This document shows positions 25,927 to 33,151 of a DNA stretch of 64,000 nucleotides, piece after piece. Each line of letters opens with the position of its first letter. Position 1 is the stretch's first letter. The stretch is taken from positions 1 to 64,000 of the forward strand of contig NZ_CP084563.1 of the NCBI RefSeq assembly GCF_021789315.1. The letters are read 5' to 3'. Position numbers and translations under genes: made by a program. The notes beneath the pieces are model-generated. The model was not told the origin of the DNA and made no database searches. It worked only from the letters and a program-made list of their open reading frames with translations. The DNA is from Arthrobacter sp. FW305-BF8. GTDB lineage: Bacteria; Actinomycetota; Actinomycetes; Actinomycetales; Micrococcaceae.

Positions 25927-26189
25927 GCCGCCTTGTGAGTCATGCCCGCCTGGACGAGCTTGTCGCGGCGCAGGCCGGACCAGCGATCCTGGTCATCGGA
26001 GTTGTTCACGACAACGGGCGCCTGGGAGTAGCCGAGTTCGGCGGTGATGTACTCCAGCGCTGCCGGCACTTCGATAATGTCCACGGCCGTATAGGTGACG
26101 CCCTTGGAATCGAAGTAGTCCTTCGTCTTCTCACAGTTGGGGCAGTCCGGCTTAGTGTAAACCGTGTAAGCGGTGGGCGAAGCAGTCAT
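25923..26189 (-). CDS. NrdH-like glutaredoxin
   Basis: An 88-aa thioredoxin-fold redoxin. The active site is CPNC at residues 16-19 after YTVYTKPD; the cis-Pro loop is QAPVVV. WSGLRRDKL at the C-terminus resembles the WSGFRPDK motif of NrdH. NrdH proteins reduce class Ib ribonucleotide reductase with thioredoxin reductase. No nrdE/F is nearby, so the partner would be chromosomal. The start at 26189 has an AGGTG site and gives the standard length; a longer reading is less likely. It is coupled to the ssb frame by ATGA. Confidence 0.85.
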   Translation of the reverse strand: MTASPTAYTVYTKPDCPNCEKTKDYFDSKGVTYTAVDIIEVPAALEYITAELGYSQAPVVVNNSDDQDRWSGLRRDKLVQAGMTHKAA

Positions 26190-26259
26190 TTTCAGCACCT
26201 GGTTTCGTATCAAGATTAGTTTCGTTCGTCTGGCTGACTTGCTACTTCAATTCTACCAA

Positions 26260-26275
26260 TCATTCAACTGAATGA
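26260..26275. promoter_or_regulatory. palindrome upstream of the redoxin/ssb unit
   Basis: TCATTCA and TGAATGA form a perfect 7-bp inverted repeat around AC in an AT-rich stretch, 71 bp before the redoxin start. It suits an operator for a small HTH or RHH regulator. Which protein binds is unknown. Confidence 0.45.
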
Positions 26276-26431
26276 ATAGGCACTTTGCCGCTGATCCTAG
26301 GGATTTTTATTCCACTACTCAGCGGCCTAACACGCTCGCCTGGTCGCTGCTTCGGGTGTCGTTCCGGAGTCGTCTGGACGGACCGTCAGAAGTCCTCCGC
26401 ACAAGGCCACCCGCGGGCCAGAATGTGTTGG

Positions 26432-26740
26432 TCAGGAGTTGCGCAGGAACCAGGACCGGCCTCGCCGTAGGGCAGCATGCAGACGGTCAACGGCGTGTCC
26501 TGCAGCTGCATAACCCACGTCCCTGAATGAGCCCATGCCGCCGCGATACAGGTTGAGGCCCTGGGCTGAGGCCTCGCGCAGACCACGCCGATCAGAGACG
26601 CCGGCGAACAACCCGTCGAGCCAGTCGGCGGTATGGGCTCGCTGCTCATCCCGGCCCAACCGCGCGGCTGCGCGGACCTCGGCAATCGCGGAAAGGATCT
26701 CAGTCCGAACGGCTTCGACGGTGCGCGGTTTACTGCTCAT
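26432..26740 (-). CDS. hypothetical protein, DUF6966-like
   Basis: A 102-aa protein, largely helical, with a LYRGGMGSFRDVGY motif at about residues 64-77. The GGMGSF[RN]D pattern recalls a small conserved domain of unknown function (DUF6966), but I give that only as a resemblance. The ATG lacks a strong ribosome site. A minus-10-like TAGAAT lies about 10 nt upstream, so a leaderless transcript is possible. Confidence 0.6.
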   Translation of the reverse strand: MSSKPRTVEAVRTEILSAIAEVRAAARLGRDEQRAHTADWLDGLFAGVSDRRGLREASAQGLNLYRGGMGSFRDVGYAAAGHAVDRLHAALRRGRSWFLRNS

Positions 26741-27112
26741 AGGGCAATTCTAGAGACGACACTCTATGCAACCGGGGCAGCGCCTTCCCGAACAGCAGGT
26801 TGCGCTCGACATCGCGAACGGTCGGTGAGTTTCGCCGCCGACGACTGTGGTCATCCCCGCTGGTTGGCCACGGCGGCAGCCCCCATGTGCCTGAAAGCCG
26901 GTCCCGGGGCCGTTGGGCGAGATGCCCTGGAAAGTCCACTCCCCCAGTGAATTGGCGTCGTCCCTGCTGAAAGAAGGCTAGCCCCGGAAATAGATGCGTC
27001 GGCAGCGCTGGAATTGGACCATGGGGAACTTGGCCCGAAGGGTGTAATCCAGCGGTATCAGGCGCGGCAACTTGAAAAGTAAGCATGCTTTCTATTAGTT
27101 TGGTGTCATCTT
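26741..27112. other. intergenic stretch without a recognised gene
   Basis: About 370 bp with no supported gene. A minus-strand reading at 26730-27086 is Pro/Arg-rich and overlaps the start of the gene at 26740, so it was not called. The right end leads into two hairpins at 27113 and 27153. Confidence 0.4.
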
Positions 27113-27138
27113 CTCCGCCTGGCCCCCATCAGGCGGAG
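27113..27138. other. hairpin before the DUF2188-like gene
   Basis: CTCCGCCTG and CAGGCGGAG form a perfect 9-bp stem with an 8-nt loop. There is no T-run. It may be an attenuator or a structured leader for the downstream gene. Confidence 0.4.
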
Positions 27139-27152
27139 TGGTTGCCAGGGAG

Positions 27153-27185
27153 GCCCCGCCACTTCATTTGTGTTGCGGGGCTTTT
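27153..27185 (+). terminator. rho-independent terminator
   Basis: GCCCCGC and GCGGGGC form a 7-bp stem followed directly by TTTTC. No obvious plus-strand gene precedes it, so it could act as an attenuator ahead of the gene at 27242 or end an unseen small RNA. Confidence 0.5.
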
Positions 27186-27241
27186 CGCTACCCGCGCTTT
27201 GCAGCGGGTGTCAGTATCCGGAACGGCAGAGGGAGTGTGCA

Positions 27242-27469
27242 GTGGCTCAGGGTGACGTCGAGACGTATTACGAAGATGGCCAGTGGAAGAACAAGCGCGA
27301 GGGCACTACCCGGGCGTTTGGCGCCGGCTACGGCACCAAGGACGAAGCAGAAGCTGCAGGCCGGGAAGCGGCCCAGGCGGACAAGGTCGAGCACGTCATT
27401 AAGAACCAGGATGGTCAGATCGGCTCGAAGAACAGCTACGGCAACGATCCCCGGAACGTCCCGGGCTGA
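27242..27469 (+). CDS. DUF2188 family protein
   Basis: A 75-aa protein starting with GTG at 27242 behind GAGGGAG. It reads METYYEDGQWKNK-like at the start (VAQGDVETYYEDGQWKNK), has an Ala-rich centre, then HVIKNQDGQIGSKNSYGNDPRNVPG. The HIIKNQDG and NSYGNDP signatures are those of the DUF2188 family, small proteins common in actinobacteria and on plasmids. Biochemical role is unknown. The gene is followed by a strong hairpin at 27501. Confidence 0.85.
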   Translation: MAQGDVETYYEDGQWKNKREGTTRAFGAGYGTKDEAEAAGREAAQADKVEHVIKNQDGQIGSKNSYGNDPRNVPG

Positions 27470-27500
27470 GTCAACGCGGGGCTTCGGCTCCCCGGTTAAC

Positions 27501-27580
27501 CCGGAAAGGAGCCGGCATGTGTGCCGGCTCCTTTCGGGTTTCTCTGCAAGAAATCTATGGGTCAGTTTAGCTGACGTGAT
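27501..27580 (+). other. double-hairpin element, copy 1 (first hairpin acts as terminator)
   Basis: A long stem (about 12-16 bp, arms 27501-27516 and 27523-27538 containing GGAGCCGGC/GCCGGCTCC) is followed by CTCTGCAAG, AAATCTAT and a second small hairpin GTCAG-TTTAG-CTGAC near 27563-27577. The first hairpin with the following TTTCTC can terminate the DUF2188-like gene. A second locus at 32733-32811 has the same order of parts with different stem sequences. Confidence 0.6.
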
Positions 27581-27652
27581 GGCCGCGTTCTTTTCCAGCC
27601 TCATTGCTGGAGCGCGGCTCCTGTTCTATGTTCCTGGTTCCTGGCGCAGGAC

Positions 27653-27707
27653 GGCGGTCCGCCGCTGGTGAGTGGTTGCTGTGGTTCGCCCTGGGCGGCG
27701 GACCGCC
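27653..27707 (-). terminator. H-type hairpin 1 (downstream of the ParB-like gene)
   Basis: GGCGGTCCGCCGC (27653-27665) and its perfect complement (27695-27707) flank a 29-nt loop. The same 13-nt stem with the same loop length recurs at 30068 and 34633, each time past the end of a minus-strand unit. Probable transcription terminator or 3'-end RNA structure. Confidence 0.55.
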
Positions 27708-27749
27708 CGAATTCTGGAAGGTTCCTGGCCTTCCTGCGGTGATTGGGTC

Positions 27750-27786
27750 TGTGCCGGGCGGGGTTCGGGATCCTCCGCCCGGCACA
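27750..27786 (-). terminator. terminator hairpin right after the ParB-like gene
   Basis: TGTGCCGGGCGG (27750-27761) pairs perfectly with 27775-27786 across a 13-nt loop, beginning 8 bp after the stop of the ParB-like gene. No long T-run follows. Confidence 0.65.
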
Positions 27787-27793
27787 GGAGCCG

Positions 27794-29140
27794 TTATTCG
27801 GCTGTCTTAGCCTTTTCGCCGCTGTCGATGATGATCTTTTCGACCTCGCTTGCCATGTAGCCCCAGAGGACCAGCTGGTTCAGGTAGTCCCGGTGGGTTT
27901 GGCTGGGTGAGCGCCACGAGTCCTTTTGGATGGTCTTTTCGTACCCGGCGCAGATCAGCGCGATCAGGGAGAATTCCGGCCGTGTGGTGGTCTTGGCGAC
28001 GTGGTCCCTGAGCGGGTTCCATGCCCACTGGTTGGATTCTTCGAACTTCGCCCCGGCCATCTCAGCGGCTACCTTTCCCTCGTAGCCGCTGGCGGTTTCG
28101 GAGTGGTGGGTGATCGCGTGGACGGTGAAGTATTGCCAGCCCTTGGGGGCCTGCTTCTTTGCCAGCAGGTTTTTGACCCATTCACGCCTGACCACAGTTG
28201 CGGACTGCATCAGCTTGTTGTTCTCGATCAGGGTTTTCCGTTCGGCCTTCTGCTCATCGGTCATCGGTCCTTTCGGGGCCGATGACGTGCCGTAGCCGCT
28301 GTAGTAGCGGAGGGTGAAGCCCAGGTCTTTCCAGCCGGTGACGACGGCGACGGCGGAGTGTTCGCCGCGATAGTCCGTCTCGATGTAGACGGCGTTTCCG
28401 TCTTCGTCTGTGGCCGGTTCGCCGTCCGCCCTTTTCAGGGACGTGACCCGGAGGGTTTCGCTGTCCTCCCCGTACCCGCATTCCGGGACAACAGTCGTTC
28501 CGTCCGATTCCAGCTCTGCGGTGAGTGCGGCCAGCGCGGCGGCGCGGTCGCGCTTGTCGCGCAGCTGCTGGGTGACGTGCAGGAGCATGTCGGGTTCGTC
28601 CATGATGACGGACTCGAGCTCGGCGGTGGCTTCCTCGTCTGACTCAAATTCCGCGAGTACCAAAGCCTCTTCGATGGTGTATCCCTTGCCCAGGGCGGCG
28701 GCTCCGGTCTCGGTGGACTTGGCTTTAAGGGCGGACTCGACGGTGGTCTTGGTCCGTCCGGTCTTCTTGGCGATCGCGGCGGCCGAGACGCCGATCAGGG
28801 ACAGCTGGTGGTAGGCGTCGGCCTCGTCGGCTTCGGTCAGTTCGGCCCGCTGGATGTTCTCCACAACCTGCGTGACGATACGTTCGGCTTCTTCGGGGCT
28901 TTCGATGATCATTACCGGGATGCTGTCCCGCCCTGCTTGGACGGCGGCGCGGGTCCGGCGCTGGCCCATCAGGACGTGCACGGTTCCGTCGTCCTTGCGG
29001 TGGGCGATCACTGGTTCCATCACGCCATGTTCCTTGATGCTGGCAATGAAATCGGCGGTCAGGGCGGCGTCCTTCCGGACGTTGATATCGACGGTCAGGG
29101 TGGCCGGATCGAGCATTTCGAGTGTGGGTGTTGCGTTCAT
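27794..29140 (-). CDS. ParB/RepB/Spo0J family nuclease-domain protein
   Basis: A 448-aa protein. The N-terminal ParB domain has LTVDINVRKDAAL, then IKEHGVMEPVIAHRKDDG and the MGQRRTRAA box (about residues 60-66). An HTH with ISAAAIAKKTGRTKTTVESALK-like sequence follows at about 125-145. The remaining ~300 residues are a long C-terminal domain found in actinobacterial plasmid ParB-like proteins. It lies far from parA (50.6 kb) and has no ParA partner next to it, so it may be a regulator rather than the partition protein. Translation starts from an AAGGA site supplied by the repeated leader. Confidence 0.88.
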   Translation of the reverse strand: MNATPTLEMLDPATLTVDINVRKDAALTADFIASIKEHGVMEPVIAHRKDDGTVHVLMGQRRTRAAVQAGRDSIPVMIIESPEEAERIVTQVVENIQRAELTEADEADAYHQLSLIGVSAAAIAKKTGRTKTTVESALKAKSTETGAAALGKGYTIEEALVLAEFESDEEATAELESVIMDEPDMLLHVTQQLRDKRDRAAALAALTAELESDGTTVVPECGYGEDSETLRVTSLKRADGEPATDEDGNAVYIETDYRGEHSAVAVVTGWKDLGFTLRYYSGYGTSSAPKGPMTDEQKAERKTLIENNKLMQSATVVRREWVKNLLAKKQAPKGWQYFTVHAITHHSETASGYEGKVAAEMAGAKFEESNQWAWNPLRDHVAKTTTRPEFSLIALICAGYEKTIQKDSWRSPSQTHRDYLNQLVLWGYMASEVEKIIIDSGEKAKTAE

Positions 29141-29532
29141 GGTTTTTGTCCTTGCAGAGACGTGGGGGGTGTGGGGCGATCAGGTGACCGGCCAGCTTCC
29201 CTCTCCCCCCGTTGTTTTTTGGCTGCTGGCGAAGCTTGCGGAGCTGTGCCCGTGCAGGCCCGTCTACCCGCAGGGCAAGACCCGGAAAATCTTCGGAGGA
29301 AATAAGCGACGAAGGAGCGCCGGAGAAGACTTTTGCGGGCCGCAGGCCCCGGAGGAACGGAGGGGCTAGAGGGGCCGGAACGGGCACGTACAATCCGAAG
29401 GACAGCAGCCAAAAAACGTCGTAGACACACCAGGGCCAGGGGGTCCGGAGCTCTGCGACGGCACGCACTGGACCCAACAGCCGGCCGCGAAGCGGACGCC
29501 CATCAACTGGTTGAAGCGCAGCGGAAACCAGG
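29141..29532 (-). repeat. repeated ~400-bp leader, copy A (upstream of ParB-like gene)
   Basis: First of four near-identical non-coding leaders. Each abuts a minus-strand start codon with AAGGACAAAAACC before the ATG. It contains a perfect 15-bp inverted repeat, GTTTTTTGGCTGCTG at 29214-29228 and its complement at 29403-29417, with 174 bp between. Single-base indels between copies break every reading frame through it, so conservation is at the DNA or RNA level. Compare 31439, 34133 and 35587. Confidence 0.85.
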
Positions 29533-30067
29533 ATCTCTGGCGGTAAGCTGGGAGTGCCCCCGTCACCGGCTATTCCCCCCAGTTGGCCGGTGACGGCTGG
29601 GCCCGAAACTCCGAAGCAAGTCCGCCGATGTGTCATGCTCGAAGGTGTAAGCAGCAGGATGTTTACAAGCAGCGGGTCCGCATTCTTAGAATGCGGGCCC
29701 GCTGCTCACTGTCGCAGCCGGTCGAGGGTAGGCCGTCAACCCCGAAGAGCGCACGGGCAGGTCCGCGAACTAAGGGAGCGCAGCGACCGCGTGGGTCTGG
29801 ACGGGAGTGTGGGTTGACGGGTCGGGCCCCCGGACGGCTACGATCAGTGGCCTTGTACGGAGAACAACCCAGCCACTTGTAAGGCAAAAACGCGCCTTTA
29901 TAGGCCGGAGCGCAGCGCAGGACCGGCTCCTGGGTGGAGCGCAGCGGAGACCAGGGCGAGCCCTGCGAGTCTGCCTTTTGTTCCTGGCCCCACTCGAAAT
30001 GCCCAGGGCTGAACCAGCTCGGGCTTGCCGCACGCGCCAGGTGAGCACTGCCGGCGGTTGCGGGAAC
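29533..30067. other. intergenic region with a 39-bp dyad and a diverged leader-tail segment
   Basis: No gene is supported here. The region holds a near-perfect dyad at 29668-29706 (19-bp arms, AGCAGCGGGTCCGCATTCT, one mismatch, one-base centre). At 29935-29990 there is a segment (GCGCAGCGGAGACCAGGGCG) resembling the distal end of the leader repeats. Readings on both strands have skewed Arg/Pro composition and were rejected. Confidence 0.5.
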
Positions 30068-30122
30068 GGCGGTCCGTCGCCGGCAACCATCCGCCCGGGT
30101 CAGCCACCTGCGGCGGACCGCC
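30068..30122 (-). terminator. H-type hairpin 2 (downstream of the DprA-like unit)
   Basis: GGCGGTCCGTCGC (30068-30080) pairs with GCGGCGGACCGCC (30110-30122), with one G-U wobble, around a 29-nt loop. It starts 32 bp past the stop of the 30154 gene. Same family as 27653 and 34633. Confidence 0.55.
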
Positions 30123-30153
30123 CGCCCACTCAAGGCGAACAGCCCGCCGGCAC

Positions 30154-30465
30154 CTATCTGGCGCTGTCGATCATTGCTAGGATCGCGCGGGTGGTTTCTT
30201 CCGTCTGTCGGTGCAGCTCTTTGATTTCCTGGTCGGCCGGGGCGGCTTCGCTCTTTTCGAGCTGGACCTGCCATGTGTCCAGCGCTGAGAGCAGTTCGGG
30301 CGTAAACGTCGAGTTTGCCCCGCCCTGCAGGCCGAAGTAGTAGATGGCATCCGTCATTCCCGGGTGACCGATCCATGCGGCGGTGTCGGCCGCTTTCTCG
30401 CGTTGGCCTGCCTCGTAGTGCGCTTCATAGTCGAAGTCGCCGTCAGCATCCCAAAAGTCCGTCAT
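30154..30465 (-). CDS. hypothetical acidic protein
   Basis: A 103-aa acidic, helical protein: MTDFWDADGDFDYEAHYEAGQR at the start and a predicted long helix with many Glu/Gln at the end (APADQEIKELHRQTEETTRA). I recognise no family. An AGGACC site precedes the ATG. It is the second gene of the unit that begins with leader copy B and the DprA-like gene, and it is followed by an H-type hairpin. Confidence 0.65.
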   Translation of the reverse strand: MTDFWDADGDFDYEAHYEAGQREKAADTAAWIGHPGMTDAIYYFGLQGGANSTFTPELLSALDTWQVQLEKSEAAPADQEIKELHRQTEETTRAILAMIDSAR

Positions 30466-30529
30466 GGTCCTGTTCCCTTCGTCAAAAGCTGGGCGGCGGC
30501 CGGGACGCGGGTCCCGGCCACCGGTCTAC

Positions 30530-31438
30530 TTAGCTGGCGAGCAGTTCGGTCAGTTCGTCCGCGTCGGTGACCAGCGCCGCGCCTCCTTCTTTCAGGAGCC
30601 GGTGGCATCCTGCGGAGTTTGCGCTGTGGACGCTCCCGGGGACAGCGGCGACGTGCCGGGCGATGGTTTCGGCGTGGTGGGCGGTGTTCAGCGCACCGGA
30701 GCGCCAGCGGGCTTCCACGACACAGGTCACACCGGCCAGGGCCGCGATGATGCGGTTCCTCTGCAGAAAGCGGTACCGGGTGGGGGCGGATCCTGGGGGC
30801 AGCTCGGAGAGTGTGAGTCCGTTGGCGCGGATCGCGGCCGCGAGGTCGGCGTTCCCGGACGGGTAGTCCCGGTCCAGTCCCCCGGCCAGGACGGCGATGG
30901 TGGCCGGGGCGTTGCCGGCGCTTCCGGCCAGTGCGGCGCGGTGGGCGTGGGCGTCGATGCCGTAGGCGAGTCCGGCGATCACGCAGATTCCGCGCTGAGC
31001 CAGGCTGTAGGCGATATCGCCGGTGACGGCCGCGCCGTAGCTGGTGCAGTCACGTGATCCGGCCAGCGCAGCGCAGTTGGACGGGTCGGGGATTCCGTTG
31101 CCGATGTTGCCCCGGTACCAGAGGCCCAGCGGCGCGTCCGGGAGGTCGTCCAGACCGGTGGGCCAGTGCTCGTCGCCGGGGATCAGAAACCCTCCGCCCA
31201 GGCGTTCGATGGTGGCCAGGTCCTTTTCCGGGTCCAGATCCGGCACGCGGGGTGCCCAGCGATTCAGTGCGTCTGCCAGTTCCTCGGGTGTCACGTCCGG
31301 GAGGGTGTGGGCCGGTTGGGCACCGGTGGCGAGCCGCAGCGCGGCGTACGCGCCGAGCCTGCCCACAAGGGTCCGCCCTACCGTGTCGTTTGGTTCGAAC
31401 AGGCGGGTCAGGGCTGCGCGTGCAATGCGATCGTTCAT
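30530..31438 (-). CDS. DprA/Smf-like DNA-processing protein
   Basis: A 302-aa protein with the Rossmann-like DprA domain: ALAGSRDCTSYG, then GLAYGIDAHAHRAAL, LAGGLDRDYPSGNADL, RYRFLQRNRIIAAL and VVEARWRSGALNTAHHAE. DprA binds ssDNA and loads RecA during transformation. The usual C-terminal winged-helix domain is absent, since the protein stops soon after VTDADELTELL. A plasmid-borne copy may act on incoming single-stranded plasmid or as a defence or anti-defence factor (inference). Translation starts directly behind leader copy B. Confidence 0.88.
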   Translation of the reverse strand: MNDRIARAALTRLFEPNDTVGRTLVGRLGAYAALRLATGAQPAHTLPDVTPEELADALNRWAPRVPDLDPEKDLATIERLGGGFLIPGDEHWPTGLDDLPDAPLGLWYRGNIGNGIPDPSNCAALAGSRDCTSYGAAVTGDIAYSLAQRGICVIAGLAYGIDAHAHRAALAGSAGNAPATIAVLAGGLDRDYPSGNADLAAAIRANGLTLSELPPGSAPTRYRFLQRNRIIAALAGVTCVVEARWRSGALNTAHHAETIARHVAAVPGSVHSANSAGCHRLLKEGGAALVTDADELTELLAS

Positions 31439-31860
31439 GGTTTTTGTCCTTGCAGAGACGTGGGGGGTGTGGGGCGATCAGGTGACCGGCCAGCTTCCCC
31501 TTTCCCCCCGTTGTTTTTTGGCTGCTGGCGAAGCTTGCGGAGCTGTGCCCGTGCAGGCCCGTCTACCCGCAGGGCAAGACCCGGAAAATCTTCGGAGGAA
31601 ATAAGCGACGAAGGAGCGCCGGAGAAGACTTTTGCGGGCCGCAGGCCCCGGAGGAACGGAGGGGCTAGAGGGGCCGGAACGGGCACGTACAATCCGAAGG
31701 ACAGCAGCCAAAAAACGTCGTAGACACACCAGGGCCAGGGGGTCCGGAGCTCTGCGACGGCACGCACTGGACCCAACAGCCGGCCGCGAAGCGGACGCCC
31801 TCCAACTGGTTGAAGCGCAGCGCAAACCAGGGCGAGCCCAGCGAGCCTGCCCTTGTCCCT
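31439..31860 (-). repeat. repeated ~400-bp leader, copy B (upstream of the DprA-like gene)
   Basis: Almost identical to copy A over the first ~390 bp, including the AAGGA site before the ATG. The 15-bp inverted repeat is at 31513-31527 and 31702-31716, again 174 bp apart. It extends further left than A, into a conserved distal block CAGGGCGAGCCCAGCGAGCC shared with copies C and D. Confidence 0.85.
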
Positions 31861-32247
31861 GGCGAGTCGGCTGATGAAGGGAAACATTGGCAATTGTGGA
31901 GGGTTGATACCCGCTGCTTGAAGACTGATCTTCAATAGCCGTGTGAATAAGCCGATGACATATCTCGAAGGACTTCTCTAGAGCCTCTATCTGTGGACTC
32001 TTATACGTTCTCGAATACGAAGAGAACCTAAAAAATGGATTCCTTTTTATGGAAGACCATAAAAAAAGTCTTAGTTTTTACTCGCGCAGAGTGTTCCCTA
32101 ACGTTCCTTTGGGATAGTCTATGGAAGTCATCACCGCGCGGGACACCGCGTATGCGGGCATATGCACGCATACTTGGCACACCCAACAAGTGGTGGCTTA
32201 AACAAGTGATGGCCCAGCTGCGAACTGGACCACCACCTGCTGTGAGG
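31861..32247. promoter_or_regulatory. AT-rich region with three dyads
   Basis: The stretch is markedly AT-richer than its surroundings. Dyads are GTTCTC/GAGAAC at 32007-32027, TTTTTATGG/CCATAAAAA at 32044-32065 (9-bp stem, 4-nt loop), and a 24-bp near-perfect palindrome at 32150-32173 built on GTATGCG/CGCATAC around GCATATGC. Short readings on both strands were not convincing. Promoter/operator or replication-origin function is possible. Confidence 0.5.
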
Positions 32248-32385
32248 CTAGCTATGCCAGCCAAACAGCGCCCTTGCAAGAACTACGAACGCCGTGCATA
32301 CGCCTACGATCTGCCTTACTAGCAGTAAGCGTTGCGCGGCGTCTTGCGTTTGCGCGGACACCTTGCGTTTGACTCGTTTAGTCAT
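32248..32385 (-). CDS. possible small membrane protein
   Basis: A 45-aa reading that starts MTKRVKRKVSAQTQ with a GGAGAGG site about 12 nt before the ATG. A very basic N-terminus is followed by one hydrophobic helix (LLLVRQIVGVCTAFVVLARA). No family is recognised. Small size and lack of context make it tentative. Confidence 0.35.
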   Translation of the reverse strand: MTKRVKRKVSAQTQDAAQRLLLVRQIVGVCTAFVVLARALFGWHS

Positions 32386-32732
32386 TGCCCCACCCCCTCT
32401 CCTGGAGTCAGGAGCTGCACGGTCGGACCGGCAGCCCTTCCAAGCCGTAAAGGCGGAACAAACCCATCTTAGTTGTACGGGACCCGAATTCCCGAGTTTC
32501 CCGGACAGCAAATTTGTGAATACACAGAATTCCCGAAGTAATCCACAGAGGTTGCACAAATCGGTTTAGTAGGCTAGTTCCTTTTCCAGCCCTGCCCGGG
32601 ATGACGGGTCCACTATAAGCGCTTACAAATTTGGCTGACCTAGGGCCCAAGCCCCACCCGTCGCCGGGTGCAGGAACCCGTCACGCCGCCCGCCACTCGA
32701 TCAGCTCGATGACTCTTTGGCGCAATATATAC
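32386..32732. other. intergenic region with GAATTCCCGA direct repeats
   Basis: GAATTCCCGA occurs at about 32487 and 32528, and a DnaA-box-like TAATCCACA lies near 32539. No supported gene is present. It could be part of a regulatory or origin region together with the AT-rich stretch to its left. Confidence 0.35.
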
Positions 32733-32811
32733 AGCGAGAGCCGGCACTTGGTGCCGGCTCTCGCTGCTTCCTCTGCAAGGGAATCTATAGGCGCAGCAGT
32801 TTGGCTGCGCC
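32733..32811. other. double-hairpin element, copy 2
   Basis: A perfect 15-bp stem with a 3-nt loop (32733-32747 / 32751-32765, containing GAGCCGGCAC) is followed by CTCTGCAAG, GGAATCTAT and a second hairpin GGCGCAGC-AGTTTG-GCTGCGCC at 32790-32811. The order of parts matches 27501-27580. The linker is conserved, while the second stem differs in sequence but still pairs. On the minus strand the 32790-32811 hairpin directly follows the stop of the small gene at 32816 and could terminate it. Confidence 0.6.
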
Positions 32812-32815
32812 GGGT

Positions 32816-32965
32816 TTAGAAGTTGTGGTGTTCCTGGGCGTGCGCCGTGTCCAGTGGACCGGTCTTTTCGCCGGCCGTGAGCAGCTGCAGCTCGATGATG
32901 TCCTCGGCCAGGCTCGCGTCAGCGGCCGGCCTGTCGTCGTCGGTCAAGATGTATTCGGTGCCCAC
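32816..32965 (-). CDS. small acidic protein (GTG start)
   Basis: A 49-aa reading that starts GTG at 32965, with GGGAGG seven nt upstream. The sequence begins MGTEYILTDDDRPAADASL and continues AEDIIELQLLTAGEKTG, ending QEHHNF. Composition is acidic and protein-like. A terminator-like hairpin follows the stop. No family is recognised. Similar short acidic proteins are common on actinobacterial plasmids. Confidence 0.55.
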   Translation of the reverse strand: MGTEYILTDDDRPAADASLAEDIIELQLLTAGEKTGPLDTAHAQEHHNF

Positions 32966-33104
32966 AGCGTCCCTCCCGTTTGTGGCGTCTTTGCCTACTG
33001 TAGTCCGGGATCCTGCATGCTGACTGGGTGGGTGGCTGCGCCCGCGTCAGCGTGACTCGGCGGCCGGAGGAGCGCCAGCGGGGGAGGCCGCCCCGCCACG
33101 GGAA

Positions 33105-33142
33105 GGCCGGGACGGATACCTCGAAGGTGATCCGTCCCGGCC
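33105..33142 (-). terminator. terminator hairpin after the DUF4192-like gene
   Basis: GGCCGGGACGGAT (33105-33117) pairs perfectly with 33130-33142 around a 12-nt loop, starting 9 bp past the stop. No clear T-run. Confidence 0.7.
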
Positions 33143-33151
33143 TCGGCTGTC

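Noticed and set aside
26730..27086. Minus-strand 118-aa reading
   Set aside because: Overlaps the 26432-26740 gene start, Pro/Arg/His-rich, no ribosome site.
29161..29430. Reading frames of 70-170 aa inside the leader repeats, present on both strands in several copies
   Set aside because: Single-base indels between copies (for example near 35810 and in the ACACACCAGG/ACACACAGG difference) change the frames, copy C does not keep them, and composition is Arg/Pro-skewed.
32035..32322. Plus-strand 95-aa reading in the AT-rich island
   Set aside because: Runs through three dyads and a 24-bp palindrome; the palindrome makes the same peptide segment (MRAYAR) appear on both strands, which reflects the DNA symmetry.
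32717..33055. Plus-strand 112-aa reading
   Set aside because: Lies over a strong hairpin element and antisense to the GTG-started small gene, whose composition is more protein-like.
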